DNA of 64,000 bases, from contig CP154954.1 of NCBI GenBank assembly GCA_039621445.1, positions 58,052,701-58,116,700 of the forward strand. Reading direction: 5' to 3'. The stretch comes from Euglena gracilis (lineage: Eukaryota; Euglenida; Euglenophyceae; Euglenales). The notes beneath the pieces were generated by a model. The model had not been told where the DNA came from. It was given only the letters and a program-made list of their open reading frames with translations, and did not search any database. Each line of letters begins with the position of its first letter. The stretch's first letter is position 1. The position numbers were made by a program, and so were the translations under genes. Positions 1 to 13,480 of this stretch are shown here, piece after piece.

Positions 1-590
1 TGCTGGAAAAAAACATTAAAACACACCAAAAAAGACTGTACAGCTGTCAGTCGCTGAAAGTTGGCTTCTTTGGCTTTAGAAGGGAGGGAGAATGAGCAAA
101 AAAGCAGCTGGAGAAAATAGGCAGAAATGCGCCAGCATGTGCCAAAAAGATTGTGCAAACAGGAAAAAAATGCCAAAAATGAGTGGGAAAAAAATTGAGT
201 GCAATGCGCAAAAATCAGGGGAATGCAAAAAAAAAAAAGACAAACCAAACAAAACAATAACCAAACTGGGAAGCATCCTTCGGAAATCGGGAAAAACATC
301 CACCTCATCAATCACAAACAAAGATAGAAAAATAAAAATAAAAATAAAAAATAAAGACAAAAAGACAAAAAATCAAACAAAAAAAAACAATGATGGACAA
401 GGGGAATGATAAACAAGGGATAACACAAAAAAAACTGATGAAAATAAAGCGATAAAAATGCAATTGAAAGAGAAATTTTGCAGAAAATCAGAAGCACACA
501 GAAGAAGAAAGGGGGAAAATGCAAAAAGAGGTGTGCCAGGAATCCCAGCCCCCCAGGGTCAAGTTTTTCAGTGCAAGAAAAAAAAAAGAC

Positions 591-3500
591 CGCATCCAGG
601 ATGAAGGCCCTCCCCCAGTCGTCCCCCGTAACGTTCCGGAAGCCCAGCTTGCGAAGTGCGCCGCAGGTCCGCGGCCCCACGCCGAAGACAGGGAAGTCCC
701 TCAGCAGCTGCTCCCGGCTGGCGGCCACCTCCTCTGCTGCTGATGCCGGCCGCCAGCCAGGTTGGGGTGCCCTCCCACCCGATGAACCTCAAAAAAAATG
801 GCACACCCTGAGCCATTTGGACGATAAACCCAGGCGGGTGGGTTTCTTGGCGTGCACCTTAGCTCAAAGCCGCCTTCCCCAAAGGTTGGACAGGTCGGCT
901 CCAGGGGGAGGGAGTGTTGTGGATGGAGATGCAGAGAGGAAGTGTCAGTACCTGTTCAGTCAACTCTCTGGCTATCGGAATTGTAATGACTCATGGAGTT
1001 ATTCGACAAAAATGTTTTCAAATGTCATTTTTCAACCCTTCTGTTCCATTTCGCCGACATAGTATTGCTTATCGGCAGTTCCTCACGTTCGGAATTCCCC
1101 TTCTCCAGCATGATGGGGAGGCTATTATTGCCGAAATTCGGCATTTCTCAAATTCATTCTGTGCAAGTATAATAAATATCTGTTATAATGCTGTTTTTTT
1201 AAAAAAAGAAAAGAAAAGAAAAGAAAAGAAAACAGCACATTTGTGGGTTTTTGCCTGCTTGAAAAGAGCTTCAGATAAACAAGGTATTGGCTGGATACAA
1301 GATGTAGAAATCCAACAACCACCAGAAATTGCATTGTGCCATCAAAAATAATTTGATCATTTGATATTGTCAATACCCCATTTGATTGATCACACCGACA
1401 CTTGCATATTTCAAAATTTCAACCTTACAAAGCTCCACATGAAGCCTTTGACTCATGGCCATGCCATTGCATTCTGCCCCACCAAAAACCAGTCACCAAC
1501 TCCCCCCCCCCTGGCGTGACCGTCACTTTGGCCACTCGGACCAAAAATGGCTCAAAACCAATGGATTTTGGCCAACCCCCAAAAAATCTACTTTGTGGCC
1601 ACTTTTGGCCAATCCCCACCTGCGGGGGGTCTGGAACCCCCCCCAAAAACTAGTCAGTCAGTCACTCCAAAAAAACCAGTCAGTCATCCCCCGGGGGTGG
1701 GTCAGACACACAAGCAACGGTATGCCCCTTGCCCCCTCTAAGGTTCAGCTTCTTAAAGGCCCGGGGGGGGGGTGTTCCACCCACCCAGCCAACCCACCTT
1801 GGGAACCCCCCGGGGGAATCTCTAAAAATCAGTCCGTCTGACGGCATTTTCAAAAAAAATAATCCAGCATGAGGACCCGGGGGGGGGGGTGACCAGCTCA
1901 GAGGGCGGAAAATTTGGCTTGGCTGGAAAAAGCTTGCTGGCTGACCACCCCCCAAAAGGGATCGCCCGGCTGGAAATAGGTCCGACAAGGGGGTCGAACT
2001 GGGTGCCAAAAATTGAACGTGCAAAAATGCCCCCCCCCCAAAAAAAACTGTCAAACTTCCAAAAATCAATTTTTGACCTCAAATTTGGCATGGCCAGCCC
2101 TTTTCGGACCCATTTTTGCCCTTTGTTTGGTTCATTTTTTTATTCTTAAAAGCCAAAAATGCATCATTTCGGTTAAGCCGTCCTTCGAGGGGCTTCAAAA
2201 TAAAGCTCATCATGGGAAAAGGGGGCGGGGGCAGGAAAAAATGGCTGGAATAAGGCCTCTGGCTGGCTGACCCACCCCCCACAGGGGATGGGGTGTCCTG
2301 TCTTAAGCAAAGCCCAGATCCCTGTTGTGGACCCGCTCCCAGGGGCTACCACCCACCCACACCCTCCCCCCGGGGGGGCCCACTGAGTCAGAAGAAGAAT
2401 AAATGTCACTGGGAAGCACCAGGAAAACCGGTTGGGCATTCAGTGAAAAAAAAACATTATATTTTTTTCAAATTTTAATAAAAAAATCTGGCTGAAAAAG
2501 TGTTGAATATATCACTTCCCTCGTTCTGAAGGACTTTGAGAAACACGAAACTTCTGGGAGAGATAAAAGGGAGGGGGTTTCCCATGATTTCCCTCCATAT
2601 GGCAATGGCGCATTTCCCTGCTTTCCAGAAAGCAGGGCGGCGTTGAGGTTGGCTGGGGGCTTCGCAGGGCCCACCGCAGGCTGTCGCAGGACCGGAAGCT
2701 GGTCACCACCATGGCCCCGTGGCCGCCCTGTGCCAGGGCCGCCCTCAGTTCCACGGCAGGCGTGGGGGTCAGCCACCGATGAACCAGCAGAGGTCCTCAC
2801 ACTGCTCATGGCCAACAGAAGCTGCCTATCGGACTCGCTGACACAAGGAGCTTGGCCACTGGTCAATTTTTGAAGTAAACCTGGGGGGTGGCGATCTTGG
2901 GAACAGCAAGTACGTGTATGCCAGGCTTCTTTTTAAGACCCCCGGGGGGGGGAGGGGGGGGAGGGGGGGGCCCCCCCACCCCCCCAGGGTGGCGCGGGAC
3001 CACCCCCCGGGGGGGGGGGGACCCCCCCAAAATCGGGCCCGTTTAAGGCAATTTCCAAAAATTTTCGGCGCTTCGCGCCGAAAAGGTATACCCAGCGCCT
3101 CCGGCGCGGGACCCCCCCCCAGGGGGGGGGGGTCCGGCCCGGACCCACCCACCCCCCCCCCTCCCCCCGGGGGGGGGGGGTCTGCTGACTTAAAAAGAAG
3201 CCTGGTGTATGCCAGCTGTCTAAATGCCGGATTTAGATAGCTCTGGAAATCGCCAAAAGCCAAAACCATTTTTGCCAATTGGTCGCATGAGGACGCAACA
3301 CACCCAACCCCTGGCGTGCCTTCCATGTCCCAATTCCAATCTTTCCATTCCACTGCACAAATCCACGTGTCAGACTCGGCAGCATTTCAGCGAAAGGCCC
3401 AAACCTGGACAGCCGGACGGAGGAATTCAAAGCGCAGCACCGGAACGAAGATGGGGTCATAACCTGCCCAGACATTCATTTATTGTGTTAACTGAGGTCA

Positions 3501-5596
3501 TTGCAACACAATTTCGTTGGGTGAACACACACAGAACAACATTGGTTGTAAAAAGAGATGTGATTTGGTGTGGCGTAGTGATTTGGTGTAAGCCTTGATC
3601 TGTTGACACCTTACTCGCCTTGACCTCGCCAGAGCTTGGAAACTTTCGCTGGCGACCTGTGGGGAGGGACCTCATTTTTGAGATGTCTTGTTTTGGGCTT
3701 TCCCTTGACCAAAAGGTCCTTCAAAAGCATTGTTTCTCGACTACAAATCAGCGAGATTTCCTTCTCCATTCTCTTAAGCTGGAGGGGACCCCACCCCAGG
3801 TCTGCACAGGAAGGCCTGGTGGGGGCGGTCCCCCCTCCACTCGGGAGGTGGGGGGTGGTGGACCTCCCCAACAGCATTTTCACAGATTTTTTGAAACAAA
3901 TCCACCCAGTGCCGAAGGCGCTGGGAATTGGTGCTCCAGGAAATACAGGAGGTGGGGGGGGGTCGATCCCCCACCCACCATGCAGGGTGTTCAAACAAAC
4001 AAACACCCACCACCCTGGCTGTTTGGCTGATTCCCGTTCTGCCCTACCCCCCCGGGGGGGGCAGTCAGCCAGAACCTTTTTTTCCTGCCAGCAACTCCCA
4101 TCCAGGCTGCCCGGGGTCTGCTGAAATAAAGTTGGGGCCAGCCTGGCAAAGCTGGGTTGGACCAAAAAAAAAGACCAAAAATGCCGTTTTTGAAGGTTTT
4201 GGGGGTTTCAAGATTTCACCTCAAATTTTGGCAAAAAAGTCCACCCAGCTGGATTTGACTTTTGGGGGCATTTTTGGGTTCCACGCCGGGTCCAGCTGCC
4301 TGACAGCTGACCCCCTGCAGGGGCGGGGGTGGGTGGGGTCCAGCCAGCACCTATTTTTCCAACCAACAACTTTTTATTACCGGCCTGCGGGACCCTCCCA
4401 GATGCATCAAAACAAAAACTATGCAACAAAAATGGTTACCTGGCTTTTTGGTTTCGTGGAGGACTCCAGGTAACTAGCCTCCGTGAAGGCTTCAGGTTAT
4501 CAGGCTTGTCGGAGGCTCCAGGTGAATACCCGCAATGGTGAGCCACACCTTTGTGGTACCTCCCCCCAAGCCCAATGAACACTAAGGTGACAATCTAGAC
4601 CGTCCGAACGTGGGGCGTTCATTGGGCATGAAGTGTGCTTTCTATGTTGATAAGGTACATGGTGACAATCTAGACGGTCTGTTCATTGGGCAAGGGCGTT
4701 CATTGGGCTTGGGGGGGGGGGTAAGGGCGGGAAGAAACACATTGGGGCTCTGTGACACGAGGAACTGGCACCCTCTCCTCCAATCAAGTTTGATCTCTCC
4801 CCTCCGAAATGATGGTGGGTGAATTGCAATGAACACTCCAAGTGAATGTCAGAACCTGCCCCGCGAAACGTTGCGTCGTATGGGTCTTCCCCTTCCTCGG
4901 CGGGAGAGGGATGGGGTGGAACCTGACACACTCGCACGCTGCGTGGGTCACCCAGCTGGCCCCTGAAAGTGGAGCATTCTGCTTTTGTGAATGAGGAGGT
5001 TTCATTGGGTTGGGCAAAATGCAGCTGCTGAATGGTGGACGAAAACTTTCCAGGCGGATGTGCAGGTCAACAAGGCAAAAGAAACCGACAAAGCTCTGTG
5101 GTGCATCGTTGCTGTCAACTCACTCAGCCACCATTTTTAAAGTGGTCCGCTTGTTCCCAAAATTGGATAGAACTTTAAATTCTCTTGGCACCACGCGGCT
5201 CACCATTCCCTCCCCCTCCTGGGGCTGTACGGGGTGGCCTGGTGGTGGGGAGGGGGTCGATCCCCGCACTCAGCGTAGCGCCGTTCAAGGAAAAAATCCT
5301 TCGGCGCTGAAGGAAAGTTTTGCCCCCACAAGTACGAGAAGGCCTTGTGGGTCAGACCCCCCACCCACCAAGATGGGATGTGGGAGGGAAGTCGACCCCC
5401 ACCCGCCACCCATTGGACTTTGGGGATTCCCGTACAGCCCTCCCCCCACACACACCACCACCATCGTTCCCCGCACCTCCTCCCCGGCGGGATCCTTCAG
5501 CAGGATGACCCGGGGCCGGGCCGCAGCCGCGGCATGTGCTGCCCACCGCGGCGGGAGGGCGCCGAGCTGGGAGGCAGGGGACTCCGGGCGCAGCAT
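591..5596 (-). CDS. UROS: Uroporphyrinogen-III synthase, 5' exons (gene runs off the left edge)
   Basis: The enzyme cyclises and inverts ring D of hydroxymethylbilane to give uroporphyrinogen III. Exons read right to left: 5477-5596 (ATG at 5596; RVILLKDPAGEE, the N-terminal beta strand), 4856-4895 (40 bases; EGEDPYDATFRGA), 3405-3463 (YDPIFVPVLRFEFLRPAVQ, the family's 'xPVLxFEF' segment), about 2660-2751 (ELRAALAQGGHGAMVVTS, the 'YDALVFTSxRAVEA' segment) and 591 to about 736 (DFPVFGVGPRTCGALRKLGF, the 'VYAVGxxTAxAxxxxGF' segment). The first three exons join in phase with cag/gag acceptors and GT donors. The 2.7 kb exon lacks a clean phase-matching acceptor, so an indel or non-canonical splice is possible. 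About 165 of roughly 265 residues are present; the C-terminal half lies beyond base 1. The order and spacing of motifs match the animal-type protein. About 24 residues precede the core, which may be a short targeting extension. Introns hold MITEs. Confidence 0.85.
1201..1232. repeat. (AAAAG)n microsatellite
   Basis: Five to six AAAAG units in a UROS intron. Confidence 0.9.
2921..3205. mobile_element. MITE family A, copy 1 (in a UROS intron)
   Basis: Ends CCAGGCTTCTTTTTAAG and CTTAAAAAGAAGCCTGG are perfect inverted repeats. The flanks repeat GTGTATGCC. The interior is a long GC hairpin with CGGCGCTTCGCGCCG at the tip. A copy in the opposite orientation lies at 18,361-18,634. Confidence 0.8.
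4563..4720. mobile_element. Palindromic element family C, copy 1
   Basis: AAGCCCAATGAACAC opens the element and GTTCATTGGGCTT closes it. Two internal GTGACAATCTAGAC motifs and an extra GTTCATTGGGC suggest a nested copy. Short relative at 32,226-32,300. Confidence 0.6.
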
Positions 5597-8500
5597 GGCC
5601 ACCAGGGGGAGGGCTGGGGAGGGGGCAGCGCAGACCGCGACTCACCCCGGGGGAGTGGGTTCGTGGAGTGCCCAACTGGGATGCCTGCCAGGCAGACCCC
5701 CCCCCCTGAGTCGGCACAAGCCCAAACAGCACCCTTTTCTGGTATTCTGGCACCGAAGGAGCCGGGGTGCCCAGGCAGTGTTGTGCCCAACCTACCCCCC
5801 CCCAGGTGGGTTGGACCTTGGTTGGACCTTCAAGTGCCTGTCTAAGCAGGTGGACCTGGGGGGAGGGGTCAGTTCATCAGAGCACAGCCCCCAGTAGGCC
5901 GGCCAGGAAGCTGAGGGTGGGAAGAAGCCAAGTGGATGGAGAAGGGTTGGGCTCCATCACAGTGGTTGTGGTGAAGTGGCGGTTAGGGCTCGGTCCCCTG
6001 CCACTGGGGCGGTTGTACTTGGGGGGGGGGGGTAACAGGCTTCGGCGTCTGTGTGGCTCTTACTACCGGCAACTTTGGAATTTGCTATTGAAGTTTGCTA
6101 TTTGCAAGTCCCAAAGCGACAGCAGCAACGCTTTCAGAAGCCATAGTTTCCGTGTGGAATGAAGAAGGACCAAAAGCAAACGCAAAAGGTGGTGGAAGGC
6201 GGGAATACAATATCATCCAAATGATGCATCATTGACTGATTGGACAGGGAGGAAAGAACAGGAAAATAAGCACGAAATTTGGTTGGTGTAATGCTCAATG
6301 GAACGACGGTTTTCTGCGGGTTATGCAATTGGAAGATGGTGGTATGTCGCCAAAGCTCTGAAATACAGCTTTATACGCTGAAGGTTTGACCTTGTTGTAT
6401 CAAATATAACCCTCCCCCTCTTTAACAAAGCACCACAAACACAGAACCCTGAGTGTCTTGAACTTTTGCAAGAAGAACTGGGGGCAGGATGATGGGATTA
6501 TGACAGCTATGTCTGAGGGGTGGTTGGGTTCGGGGGGCGATTATGGGAAGGGGGGCAATTGTTTAGGGAGTGGCCACCAGACCACCAGAGCATCATCACA
6601 GGGAGGAATCTGCTGGCGATTGCAGGGGGAAAATTGCAAAAAAGGGGGGAAACCTGAGGGGAATAGAAATACTGGAAATGAAAAATTTGCCCAACAACAG
6701 GCAGAACACGCACAAAACAAGAAACAAATACATAATTTTAGAAAGAAAACTCTGAACAGCAGAAAAAAACATGCAAAAACAAAGAAATATCACAAATATG
6801 AAAAAGAAAGTAGGGGGTAAATGCAGAAAAAAAAAGCTCGAACATGCACAAATGGGCACTTCGAGAAAGTGGGGTGAATGCACAGAACAACCTTCCTACC
6901 ATTGTCTCATATTAGTTCACCGTTTTCCCCCTGGTAGGCAGAGAGGCCAAGGATTCCCCAAAGTTCTCAGTTTGATGCAAACGGCGGAAGATCTATTTGG
7001 AAGAAGCACAATTGCCAGCGAATACAGGGAGCTGTGCCGCAGCCATTCGTCTCGGCTCTGCCATGCGAGGGAATGGGACAGCGGCTGATGCAGAGGTTGA
7101 ACTCGCCGCCAGTGCAGCGTACAGCTGGCGCCAGTGCAGCGTGGGAAAATTCGGACTGGTCAACGCTGTCCAATACACCACTTTGGGAGCCCAGGGTTCG
7201 TTTACTGCAGCCGCGCGACATATCTTCAAATTTGAGAAGCTTTTTCGGCTCCTCTCGTCGTCCTCTCCCGCCGCTTCGCAACAGGAAGGATGGCAAAAAA
7301 ATATGTAGTTCTGTTTCAGTCTCCCTCCAGGAAATGAGAGGAACAGACAAAGATTCTGAAAGATGCTCAAAGATGCCAGCAGGGAAAAAAACCAGCATTT
7401 TCCTGTTCCCTCACGAACAGTTGCACCCCTGCGCCATTTTTTCTGTTGCATTGACACATTAAAGTTCGCCCATCCTCTTTGAGCTGGCAAACCACGGTGG
7501 TTTCTCCGCACAGTCGAGAGATGGCTGGTCAATGTCAGCCTCGATGGCCACACTTCTCTGGTGGTTGGTTGCTGTTCTGCTCAACCATCAACCTTGACCA
7601 CACAGAATAGCCCACCACCACACAGGCTGCAGCAGTTGTTACATGACCCTTGCGAAAGAAACCCCAAGGAGCTGCCAAAAGTGACGACCTCCAAATTGCA
7701 TATTTTGGCCACGAGTTAGCTGAAGAATAAAAAAAATACCCTTCTGGCACAGAGTAGGTACCTGACCTTTCTGTAGCTCCTTTTCAGTAAAACACTTTCG
7801 GTGCCAAACATAATACATATGCGCCCCTTTACTGAATATCAACGCGCTACTTTTTCTGGCAGTCGGAGTGCGGCCTTGCAGTAGCGAAATGGACATGGCC
7901 GCTATCAGCATCTCATACAAACCGCCCGACGGGGACACTTCCTCCTCCTCCCCAGGACATTTGCACGGGGAGGCACCGCTTTGCTGTGAAACATCAGAGT
8001 CGTGAGCAGGCTTCATTAATGGACCCAAACACCTTCTCTGAGAGCTTCTGTGCCGCACACCACGGTGGGCAGGTTGGTGGCGAGTGGGGTTGTTGGACCA
8101 AAGAAGTCACGTTTTACTGCATTTCAAAATCTATTTTCACAACATTATTTTTTCACCGCATTTCAAAATCAGTGCTTTAGGGAACAACGGCAAGGGGCAG
8201 TCTGGTGGGGTGAGGGAGGCACTTCTCTCAAAACCCCCAAAACACCCAAAAAAGCCTGGCAGGGCATGGCGAGAGGCAGCCAGTGGGGCCTCCCAGCAAG
8301 AGGGACGTCAGACCTGCAGGACCCGGGAGGAGGGGAAGTCGTACCCCTCACTTCCCCAATGGCGAAAACTGGTCACCACCTGCCTGCCCTCTGAGACACC
8401 CAGGTCCGACCCCCTGGGGGGGCCAAGGCACTCTGGCGCCGAAGGTGCCCCAAGACCCGAGATGTACTATTTTTTGCTGGATTTCGGGCCCACAGCCAGT

Positions 8501-10610
8501 CAGACATGACCCAGGTCGGGTCGGGGGGGGGGTCGTGCCTGCCTGCCCAGACCCTGACACTTCATGGCATTCCAAGCAGAGGTTTTTTAGGACCCGGGGG
8601 GAGGGGGGTCCGGACCGATCCACCCACCCAGCGGGGTATGGACCCACCAGCCTCGGGGGACTTTTGGGTGCCAATTTTGGGGTCCAAAAAATTATTTGGC
8701 GCTTCGGGCCGAAAATAGAAGAAAACCCTGCCTCCAGCGGGGAACCCACTCGGTCCGACCCCCCTCCCTGAGTTTTGCACTAAGGCTTCTTATCTGTTCA
8801 TGGCCGGTGCTAACTTCGCTTCTGCCCAGTTTGTGTGGTGAATGGCCAGGGACTCCCCTGGCCAGGTGAGCAACTCTGGTGCAATTCCCGACCCCCCCCC
8901 CTGGGGTGTGGGGGGCTCGGCTGGGACCCACCCAACCCCTACCCTGGGTCGCGTCACAAAACCTTTAAAAAATATCTGATTCCAAGACTTCCCTCCCCCC
9001 CAGGTTTGGTAATATTCAGCTTGTTCGCATCTCTTCAGGTTTCATCATCCAAACAACCATTTGTATCCAGGGAAACACTACCAAACATTGGGGGGGCATT
9101 CTGATTGACCCCCAACCATCCAGGGTTGTGACATTTTGTTTCTCTGGCCAGGTTGCAGGTACTTTGCCACTGCGCGCATCACTGCCCAAATGGAAGGGCA
9201 GCGATGCCCTACCATTATAACGTTCCTTACCGCTGACACGCCCAACTGTCTTTTTTTTGGGGGGGGGCACGGCAGACCCCCCCCCCCCCCGGGTGGCAGG
9301 CTGGGGTCGGCCAGGGCTGTGCGCTTCCCATGTTTCCGGGGGCGATTTTTCATTCAAAATTTCCGCCTTCTGCACAGTGCTGTTGTTTGTTGGGGGTCCA
9401 TCCCCCCACCAGGCCTTCTTCTTCCTTGGGGGGGGGACCCCCCATCAATCGATGGAGTTGGGGGGGGGGGAACCCATCATCCATGGGGTTTTGGGGATTC
9501 CCACACAGCCCTGAGTCGGCCGCCCTTAAAATTCATCAATGTGAATTATGCATTTTGTGTGGTTCTTCGATCATGGAAATAGAAAGTTCAGATAATGTAA
9601 ACCACCCGATAATCTTGATTCGGTGACCCAAACCATCGTTCAATCGTCAAAAAAAAAAAGATATTGCAAATAAAAGTCAAAAATGAGCCAAATTTAGACC
9701 AGCATCGCAGACCTTTCTGCCACTTGATTTTGGGGAGAAATTTCACTGCTTGAACTTTTGAACTAAATTTATGTTTGAAAACTTTGGAACCACATTTATG
9801 AGTTGGTCCGTAATGCATCAGCACAAAAAAATAGAGTTGTGAAATGTCCGACAAAACAGAAAACCCAAAATGTTCCAGGAAACTTGAAACCCCACCCAAA
9901 TAAAGAATAAAAAAGGGAATGCAGGTGAGCCCAAATGAGGAATTCAAATAAGGAAATACAAATGAAGAATGCAGCCCTGAACTAGACAGAGATCCCAGAG
10001 TCGGCCAGTTGAATGCTCAGAATCGGCAAAGCTGAAACTTAACCAAGCTGAGTTTGATCAACCCCAGGGAGGTGGGTCTTGGAGTGCCTTGAAGCACCTA
10101 TGGGGTCGCGGGCCAAAAATCAGGTCAAAAATGGCCGCCTTTCAGGCTTTCCAGCACCTTCAGCACTGGAGTGCCTTAACCAGGCACTATTAGCCATTTG
10201 CCCCACTGCCCTGTCACCCCCCAGGAGGGTCAGATCTGGTGACTTGGAGCGCCATCCCAAGCACTCACCTCCCCCTCAGGGTGACCTAAAATCAGCCTGA
10301 CCCTAACCCCTCGGACAAACCCAACCCTATCCAAGCTTAAACCTGTTCAAAACAAAACCCTCCAACCATACAATTTTACCGACCCCCAGGGAGGACGGAG
10401 GGGTCAATCCACTCTTCGAAAAACCAGGCAATCACTTTTTTCGGAAACCAGTCAGTCACTACCCCCCCCCCGGGGGGGTCGGCCACTCTCGAATCCAAAA
10501 GGAAATTTGACCAAAAACATGCAAAAAAAGGTCAAAAAATTTACGCCGCCTTTGGCGCCAGGCCACTTTTTAGTGGTTTTTTTGCCAACCCCGGGGGGGG
10601 GGGTCCGGGC

Positions 10611-10700
10611 CAAAAACCAGAAACCATTCAGTCACTCTGAAAAAAACCAGTCACCCATCCCCCGGGGGGGGGGGGGGTCGGCCAGTGACTAAGTGATTGT
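10611..10700. repeat. Dispersed repeat D, copy 1
   Basis: CAGTCACTCTGAAAAAAACC, a C/G tract, then GTCGGCCAGTGACTAAGTGA. It recurs at 28,600-28,690; fragments (ACCAGTCAGTCACT) lie near 1,655-1,700, 10,430-10,470, 26,270-26,300 and 26,455-26,480. Confidence 0.6.
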
Positions 10701-13010
10701 ATGATACCAACGTCCTCGCTGATGTGTTGAGGTCTGAGGAAATGTACCCCCCACATAACGAAGTGGGACTGTCATCCACACTTCATTACATTCAGGGGGG
10801 TTCCTTGGTGTTCAAGTCAGGACGATCCTTAAGGAAATAAAAAAAAATCCGCTGTCCCAGCACACTCAGTGAAAATTATACAGGAAAATGGGCAAGGATT
10901 TTGGCATTTTTCAGCGAGAACAGGTCGACATCAGGAAAAAAATTGATTGAAAATTGATTCCTGGCACCCTTGGACCATCATCCATCCACCAAAATCATTA
11001 AAAACTGTGTTTTTCGACTGTTTAATTTTTGCCCCCGTTCAAGTCCCACTCTGGCCCTTGGCCGGCCCTTTGGCCGAATGGGGGGCAGTCCTTAAGGAAA
11101 TAAAAAAAAAACTTTCCTGTCCCTTAAAGACCGCTCTGGTCCAAGTGAAACCTACGATGTGGAACTGGGAAAGGTCCTATATTGTGAAGACATGAAATAA
11201 TATGTCAAATGTGGATCACTGAAACATATCGGGATCAAGGAGACCATTGCCAGAACCAAAACAAGACAAAATATCCATATATGAAAGTTCTATGCTTTCA
11301 TATAGCTGAATATGGTCAGCATCTGGTAACGTGTGTCTGGCATGGTCACCGAACCCAAAAAGAAGATTATGGGGCGGCAAAAAACATTTCTATTGTTTGT
11401 CCACACATAGGAAAGGGCACGCCGATCTGGAAATGCTCTGTCACATTCTGACCCACCCACATATTGAAAAGGCTTCAATGGATCTTTGCAAAAAAAAATC
11501 AATGTCGATTGCACCAGAGTGGAAAAGGACAAAAACCAAAGAGGAGCGTCCATGACGTAACGAATCGCTCCGGGAATGATGGAGAAACCTGTGCTTCGGC
11601 CGAGTTGACGCGCGTTGCCTTCAGAGGGAGGGGGAGGCCGCGATTGGGGGCGCGCCGCATGGGGCTGCCCATTTATCATCGAATGGCGATAATGGTCAGA
11701 GGACGGCAGCACCTAACCCTCCCACAGAGCTCTTGGACGGTGCAGTGTAACGCAGTGTAACTTGGGTGCTCTTGAAGTGGAACGTGGTTTCATTTAGGTA
11801 CGCTGTTTCTGGGGGGGGAATATCCCACTCAGCTTCAGACACATTTAATTAGAGGCAAATTACTAGGGTAACCTGTCGCACTTCCGTTGGATGGCAGCCC
11901 ATTCTTCTGCCCTTTTTTTCACACATTTTTCTTGTTTCGTTCCTGGGAGGGGTGCTCTTGTAGTGGACGGTGACTTCACCTCTGTTGCCAGCGCTTGCTC
12001 TTGTAGAGAACCCGCTCCTGAAACCCCCAAAAATCAAAACCCCCCTCCAAATTTTAAAAACTGGGAGGGTACATAGCAAAGCAAAACAAAACAAAGCAGA
12101 AAGATTTTGGGAGGATACACCATTTATCACAAAATGATCAATTCTTGGGGATAATTCTGCACTTTTGGGGGAAAATAGGAGGTACACAAAAAATTTGTTC
12201 AAAAATTGTGATCCGACTACATTCAGGGCAATACGGGAAGCAGTCTGGTGGAGAGAGTCAGACCCCTCCCACCCAACAAGATGGGGATGGGGGTTCGACC
12301 CCTCACCACCCAAACGGTTTCAGGGACTCCCACATTCCCCGACACTCTCCCGGACTTCAGTTGAAGGCAGTGAGAGTCCACAGACACCACCCAAAAATAC
12401 TTCCACCAAACATGAAGCCCTCCCAATGAACCCCCCCCCCCGAATATGGGGCCAGGGGGATTTGCACTGCAGGGTTATTGGGGAGGGTATCAAAGACTTA
12501 TCATGGTGGGCAATCCTCTGATTCGGGTGGGCGAGAGACGCAGTCCGATACCGCCATCAGACGCACCGGACGGTGGTGGGAAACAGGCCGCAGAGGAGAG
12601 GAGAGTGAAGGAAGGGGCAGAAGCCACTCAGGTTTGAGAGTCATCAACGTTGAGACGGATGACACGTGCCAAGGAACAGTCAAATATCCGCCAGGAAACC
12701 CCTGACAGATCCTCTTGGTTTTGGGCAAAGGCTTTTTGGGTGATGTGCATTCATGTCACTTTGTTGTCTAATGTGAAATTGGTCGTCATCAGAGGCTTTC
12801 ATTGAATCCAATCCTGGCCATGTCTAGGTCGCACATGATCCAACAAACACTACAGCTGTCTTTTCATTCCTGAAATGTAACTCCTCTTTGACGTTGAAAT
12901 CCACAAGTAGTAATGATGCAAAAATCACCGGGTGTCATCTGGGGCAGGGGTTATCTCAGCTCCATCACTGTTCACCGTATTCTCGGGAATTGTGATAAAT
13001 ACATATAGCG

Positions 13011-13059
<49 letters not shown>
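13011..13059. repeat. (TA)n(TG)n microsatellite
   Basis: About eleven TA units followed by about thirteen TG units, ending at the edge of MITE family B copy 1. Confidence 0.95.
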
Positions 13060-13276
13060 AAACCCGCCTCCCCCAAATAACTTGGCGGGGTCCTTGCTCC
13101 TGGCGGGGGCCGAATAACCTGACGGGGTGGGCAAAAAAAATGGTTCGAGTAACTTGGCACCCCCTTTTTGGCAAAATTCTTTTACAGCGCTGAAAAAAAA
13201 AAGGCCTGGCGGGGGGCAGGACCAAAAGTTGGTTCCAAAAACCTGGCACCCCGCCAGGTTTTTGGGGGGGAGTTAC
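13060..13276. mobile_element. MITE family B, copy 1
   Basis: Inverted ends (TAACTTGGCGGG.. / ..CCGCCAGG) with an outer GTAA(A)C(C) rim. The interior has CCTTGCTCCTGGC and AGTAACTTGGCACCCC. It shares most of its length with 24,694-24,892. Confidence 0.75.
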
Positions 13277-13480
13277 ATATATTCAGGGATGTGGCCTGCA
13301 TGTAGCAAGGCAATCTGACGCTCATTCATAGTACAAAGGATAAACCATGCTGCGGCCAGCCGAATGACTGGGAGGAAAGATACTTAACATCGCCTTCGGG
13401 CAGGGGAGAAGCGCGGGCAGTTGATACAGCAGAGGAAGGGGGTGGGAGGGAGTGGGGTGCGTCCCGGGGGAGGGCACAGG

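Larger units (their letters stand above)
5597..13480. other. Intergenic region between the UROS start and the lectin 3' end
   Basis: Mostly C/G-tract repeats, A-rich stretches and small elements. Weak ORFs at 6,997-7,308 (plus) and 7,860-7,990 (minus, acceptor-like ttcacag) look exon-like in composition but have no recognisable motif. No gene can be supported. Confidence 0.4.

Noticed and set aside
92-409. Lysine-rich ORF on the plus strand
   Set aside because: Entirely due to an A-rich stretch inside the UROS region; no domain or splice logic.
6997-7308. Alanine/serine-rich ORF on the plus strand with some exon-like composition
   Set aside because: No motif, and the minus strand is equally open; splice sites could not be paired with anything nearby.
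7860-7990. Minus-strand segment with acceptor-like ttcacag and GGLYEMLIAAMSISLL
   Set aside because: Exon-like but isolated; no partner exon in phase and no recognised family.
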